A DNA stretch of 64,000 bases from Variovorax guangxiensis. GTDB taxonomy: Bacteria; Pseudomonadota; Gammaproteobacteria; Burkholderiales; Burkholderiaceae_C. Of the stretch, positions 60,572 to 64,000 are shown piece by piece; the stretch's first letter is position 1; every line of letters begins with the position of its first letter. Under the pieces are notes generated by a model. The model was not told the DNA's origin. It did not search any database and worked only from the letters and a program-made list of their open reading frames with translations. Location of the stretch: positions 186,001 through 250,000 of the forward strand of contig NZ_RXFT01000008.1 of NCBI RefSeq assembly GCF_003952165.1. The letters are read 5' to 3'. The position numbers and the translations under genes were made by a program.

Positions 60572-60638
60572 CGGTACGCCTGAACACAGGCCGGGTGAGA
60601 AGGGGCGGCGCTTTCGCCGACCCTTGCTCCAGAGCTCG

Positions 60639-63600
60639 TTACGCGATCGCTTCCGTCTGCTGGGTTGTGCCGATCAGGTTGGCCACGCCATCGATCTCCA
60701 GGTGGACGTCGAAGTTGAAGCCCGCGAAGTCGGTATCGCCGTCGATCACCTGACCCACGAAGTTCAGGTCCACGTCCGAATTGATCGTGGTCGACGTGAT
60801 CACATCGATCTTGATGATCTTGAACACATCGTTGTCGGCCGTGTCGGCATAGTTCGACCCTGTGGCGGTCAGGTTCACCGTGTTGTGGCCGCTCAGGCTG
60901 ATACCCGTGCCGGTGATTTCCTCTGTGCTGCTCAGGACCTGTACGCCCGTGATCTGGTAGTTGGCGCTGTCGTAGTCGTCCTCGCCGATGCTGACGACCT
61001 TCAGGCCTCCTCCGGCCGATTGGTAGTCCGCCGCGGAGTTGGCGATCAGCAGCCGGGTCGTGGTGGTGTTGTTCGACGCGTTGAACAGCTTCAGCAGGAC
61101 AGCCACGTCCTCGCCATCCGTGATCTGATCGATCGTGATGTTGATCGCGTCGGCGTAGGCCGTGTCCGTGCCGACGATGGCCGCCCCGGGACGCTGCGGC
61201 GGACTCGTCAGGTTGGGGTTGCTCACCGGGTTCGACTTGTAGAAGTCGAAGTTCAGCAGCTCGCCGGACTGGACGGTATCGGAGTTCACCCCGAGGGTGT
61301 TGGTCGCGACGTTGACGAAGCCGGGACTCTCGCTGGTGAAGGTTTCGCCTGCCACGAACGCGTGGTTGTTGCCCGCCAGCAGATCGCCGGAGTCGCTCGG
61401 AGGATTGGAGGACCTGGCGGACAGCACGCCGAAGAAGTCGTTGCTGTATTGCTGGACCACGATCTCCGGCGAGTTGTTGCCTACGGTGTCGTAGTTGAAG
61501 GATGCCAGCGGCGCACTCGTGGAGAACGTCGTCTGTCCTCCGAAGACCTGGTCCAGGTCGAAGGAAAAGGTGCCGTCCGTCTTGTTGAAGACGACCGTGC
61601 CCGTTGCCGCCTGCGTTGTCGTCGACGTCGGCCCGGGGTAGTAGTTGAAGCTGAAGTTGTAGGTGACGGTCGTCGCGTCTTCGGCAAAGTGCGAGACGGT
61701 CGCATCGGTGATGGGGCGCCCGCCGCCGGTCGTTCCGCTCAGGCTGTTCAGCACGATGCCGTCGGTCGACGCGTTGTCCACGTCGTCGGCGCCGATGGAG
61801 AAGTTGTAGGTTCCCGCAATGGGCTGGGCGTCGTTCGCTCCGATGAGGTCGGAGATGGCCGTCACCGTCGGGCCGTCGTCGTCGAACCTGATGTTGGCGC
61901 CGATATTGAGCACCTTGGAGTCGCTGGCGGTGTCTCCATCGCCATCGGTGAGCGTCACGGCGTTGGTCAGGGTGATCAACGTGTCGGCCATCGTGGCCTG
62001 CTGGGCCGGGTAGTTCGACGAAGCACCCGGCAGCGCGTGATCGATCTCGGCAAACTGCTGCAGCGTCACCGAACCGGTTGTGCTCACCGCGACGTCGAAG
62101 ATGGTGTTGCCCGCCGTGATGCCTGCTGCGCTGGCGGCAGTCGAGCCGATGACGTTCCCGCTCACCAGGTACAGCCTGATGGCTGCGCCCTCGCTCGTGA
62201 GTCCGGAAAGCCCGCCTTGCGTTGCCACGCCGAGCGCGAAGGTCGAGACGGTGGTGCCGGCCCCGTCGGCGCCATAGCCGCTCGACGTCACGCCGAAGGC
62301 GCTCGAGAAGTCCTGGGTGGCCGAGTCGGTGGCTGCCGCGATGGTCTGGGCGTCCTGCGTATTGAGCAGCGTTGTATCGGTGGGCGTCGCCAGCACGATG
62401 GACGGGCCGTCGTCGTCGAACTTGATGTTCGCGCCGATGTTGAGCAGCTTCGAGTCGCTGGCGGTGTCTGCATCGCGATCGGTCAGCGTCACGGCATTGG
62501 TCAGGGTGATCAGGTCGTCGGCCATCGTGGCCTGCTGGGCCGGGTAGTTCGATGAGGCACCCGGCAGTGCGTGGTCGATTTCGGCGAACTGCCGCAGCGT
62601 GACCGAACCGGCGGCGCTCACGGCCAGGTCGAAAATGGTGTTGGCCGCGGCGACGCCGGCTTCGGTGGCGGAAGTCGAGCCCAGGACCTTGCCGTTGAGC
62701 AGGTACAGATAGATGGTCGAGCCGTCGCTCTTGAGCCCGGAGTCTCCGCCCTGCGATTTCACGCCGAGCGCGAAGGTCGAGTCGGTGGTGCCGGCCCCGT
62801 CGGTGCCGAAGCTGCTCGAAGTCGTGCCGAAGGCCGTCGCGAAGTCCTGGGTGGCGGAGTCGGTGTTGGCTCCGATGGTGTCGGCGTCCTGCGTGTTGAG
62901 CAGCGCGGTGTCGGTGGGCGTCGCAAGCACGATGGACGGGCCGTCGTCTTCGAAGACCATCATGGAACCGACTTCCGCCGTTGCGCTGGAAACCTGCAGC
63001 AGCCTGAAGCCCCCGATGTCGAAGTCCGCGTGGGTGTTGCCCGAGGCATTGAGGGCCGCCCCGTTCTCGACGAGTACGCGGTTGTGGTCCGCCGACGTCG
63101 TGTACTCGATCGAGTAGCCGGCCTTGACGCCGGTGATCGTCGCGACGCCGTTGGTGATGCTGATGGCGATGGCCGAGCTCAGCGCGCCTTCGGCGCCGTT
63201 CGAGAAGGTTTCGAGAGCCGCCCCGGTGACGGAGTCGAGCACGCGCACGCTCGTGATCGACACCACCTGGTCGCCCGCATAGCCGTCGATGAAGCTGTTG
63301 CCGGACTCGACCGCCGTGCTGTACGCGGTGACCTTGACCTGGGCGCTCTTTCCGCTTTGCAGCTGCACGACGTCGAAGTCGGCGGTCCTCGCTCCGAACA
63401 TGCCGGTGAAGTCGATGTTCGACTCCAGGTCGGCCTCGTTCTGGTCCAGGTTCGGAATGGTGACGTCCGCCCTGGCGCCGGTCACGAACGTGAAGCGGAT
63501 GCCTTCCTGCTCGGTGATCATCTGGCTGTTGGTGCCGAACGTGGTCGGCCCGCCGGCCTGGCTGGTGTTGATCGTGTCGCCGGTCGTGATGTTGATGTCA

Positions 63601-64000
63601 TCGGCGGTGCTGTTGGGATTGGGGCCCGACTGGTTTGCCGGGTCCTTTCCGGTCGCGATGATCGACACGTCGGAAATCCGGCCGTTGACGATCGTCGGGT
63701 TGCTCTTCGTGAACATCAGGAACAGGTTCTGGCCGGATGGCGCGTTCGCGAGGTTGAACTCCGTATCCTGGCTGACACTGACGAAGACCTTGTTGAGCAG
63801 GTTGACCGCGTCGTCGGGGTTGGCCGGATCGGGGTTCGATATCGCTTCGTACTGGACCATCCAGATCTTGGCGCCGGTTACCGGGCTTCCCGTTTCCTCC
63901 AGGTAGGCGGCGAACACGACGACATTGAGGGCGGTCTTTCCGTAGACGACGTTGTTGTTGGTCGTGTCGGTGAACAGGAAGATGTCTTCGCCGTCGGCGG
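60639..64000 (-). CDS. Large DUF5801-type repeat protein, probable type I secretion substrate (N-terminus beyond window)
   Basis: At least 1119 residues are visible; the reading frame stays open through base 64000, so the N-terminus is outside. The part present is low in cysteine and rich in Thr, Ser, Asp and Asn. It holds repeated DUF5801-like modules, marked by FDDDGPS and by GVTLTDxDxDTASDSK near their ends; two of them are near-identical tandem units. No GD-rich RTX nonapeptide array was seen in this portion. The C-terminus (about 150 residues, ending TTQQTEAIA) is non-repetitive and likely carries the uncleaved type I secretion signal. Probably a large surface or secreted adhesin, made by the same locus as its exporter. 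Confidence 0.82.
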   Translation of the reverse strand, partial: ADGEDIFLFTDTTNNNVVYGKTALNVVVFAAYLEETGSPVTGAKIWMVQYEAISNPDPANPDDAVNLLNKVFVSVSQDTEFNLANAPSGQNLFLMFTKSNPTIVNGRISDVSIIATGKDPANQSGPNPNSTADDINITTGDTINTSQAGGPTTFGTNSQMITEQEGIRFTFVTGARADVTIPNLDQNEADLESNIDFTGMFGARTADFDVVQLQSGKSAQVKVTAYSTAVESGNSFIDGYAGDQVVSITSVRVLDSVTGAALETFSNGAEGALSSAIAISITNGVATITGVKAGYSIEYTTSADHNRVLVENGAALNASGNTHADFDIGGFRLLQVSSATAEVGSMMVFEDDGPSIVLATPTDTALLNTQDADTIGANTDSATQDFATAFGTTSSSFGTDGAGTTDSTFALGVKSQGGDSGLKSDGSTIYLYLLNGKVLGSTSATEAGVAAANTIFDLAVSAAGSVTLRQFAEIDHALPGASSNYPAQQATMADDLITLTNAVTLTDRDADTASDSKLLNIGANIKFDDDGPSIVLATPTDTTLLNTQDAQTIAAATDSATQDFSSAFGVTSSGYGADGAGTTVSTFALGVATQGGLSGLTSEGAAIRLYLVSGNVIGSTAASAAGITAGNTIFDVAVSTTGSVTLQQFAEIDHALPGASSNYPAQQATMADTLITLTNAVTLTDGDGDTASDSKVLNIGANIRFDDDGPTVTAISDLIGANDAQPIAGTYNFSIGADDVDNASTDGIVLNSLSGTTGGGRPITDATVSHFAEDATTVTYNFSFNYYPGPTSTTTQAATGTVVFNKTDGTFSFDLDQVFGGQTTFSTSAPLASFNYDTVGNNSPEIVVQQYSNDFFGVLSARSSNPPSDSGDLLAGNNHAFVAGETFTSESPGFVNVATNTLGVNSDTVQSGELLNFDFYKSNPVSNPNLTSPPQRPGAAIVGTDTAYADAINITIDQITDGEDVAVLLKLFNASNNTTTTRLLIANSAADYQSAGGGLKVVSIGEDDYDSANYQITGVQVLSSTEEITGTGISLSGHNTVNLTATGSNYADTADNDVFKIIKIDVITSTTINSDVDLNFVGQVIDGDTDFAGFNFDVHLEIDGVANLIGTTQQTEAIA
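61871..62938. repeat. Two tandem 534-bp coding repeats
   Basis: Equivalent positions in the large secreted protein recur every 534 bp (178 codons): GGCCGTCGTCG at 61871 and 62405, and GATGGACGGGCC at 62397 and 62931. The two encoded modules are similar through their whole length, each running from FDDDGPSIVLATPTDT to IGAN. Flanking DNA carries less similar relatives of the same module. Confidence 0.8.

Noticed and set aside
60639..64000. RTX toxin with GD-rich nonapeptide calcium repeats
   Set aside because: No GGxGxDxUx array is present in the visible part. The repeats are of the DUF5801 type, so 'toxin' is not supported.
1..64000. CRISPR arrays, insertion sequences, integrases, tRNA or rRNA genes
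   Set aside because: None was recognised. There are no regularly spaced direct repeats other than the coding modules at 61871-62938, and no transposase-like protein.

Overview
The window is GC-rich, densely coded, and has many ATGA start/stop overlaps. Gene content points to a betaproteobacterium of the Comamonadaceae, most likely Variovorax or a close relative. The pointers are a Bug-type (TctC) periplasmic binding protein, a DUF6502/DUF5666 pair, a type IV minor-pilin operon with pilY1, a REP-like palindromic repeat of the kind found in that family, and NMT1-motif RNA elements. This assignment is inference from gene content; no rRNA or tRNA gene was seen.

Layout. 1-3255 (minus): a flavin monooxygenase cut by the window edge, then a DUF6502/DUF5666 pair. 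3400-9729 (minus): a complete minor-pilin operon pilE-pilV-pilW-pilX-pilY1-fimT. 9949-16806 (plus): cstA with its small partner, a methyltransferase, a TonB-dependent siderophore receptor, a Sel1-like protein and a lipocalin. 16811-21411 (minus): a sulfur block (PLP lyase, Bug protein, four-domain rhodanese, thiol dioxygenase) divergent from a LysR regulator. 22404-23996: a diguanylate cyclase. 24097-27873 (minus): a tightly coupled four-gene operon (haem-oxygenase-like diiron protein, NPPY methyltransferase, ATP-grasp protein, OlsB-like acyltransferase) that looks like an undescribed small biosynthetic pathway.

27991-31962: a lone ureD, a nucleoside deaminase and an NMT1-type binding protein (minus), facing a Rieske oxygenase (plus). 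The gap between the two transcription units holds two oppositely oriented copies of the same structured element, which I read as a pair of xanthine (NMT1-motif) riboswitches, one per transcript. This joins the purine deaminase, the transporter protein and the Rieske enzyme into a probable purine-oxidation regulon. 32093-34920: dadA divergent from an Lrp regulator with two palindromic operators, then a GNAT and an OsmC protein.

34940-42757: an HxlR regulator, a lipoprotein hydrolase, and two OmpR-type two-component systems flanking lpxO and a PAP2 phosphatase, suggesting envelope/lipid A control. 42771-45892: a small Cys-rich protein, a decayed yihY, a cupin and a phospholipase D-type lipoprotein. 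46112-54233: a LuxR-type regulator, a hybrid kinase, and a 1878-residue fusion of a GMC oxidoreductase, an alpha/beta hydrolase and a PhoD-like phosphatase. 54286-64000 (minus): a type I secretion operon with two different ABC proteins, an HlyD adaptor and a TolC channel, preceded by its probable substrate, a DUF5801-type repeat protein that runs off the right edge.

The most interesting items are the paired riboswitches, the four-gene diiron-oxidase operon, and the triple fusion protein.
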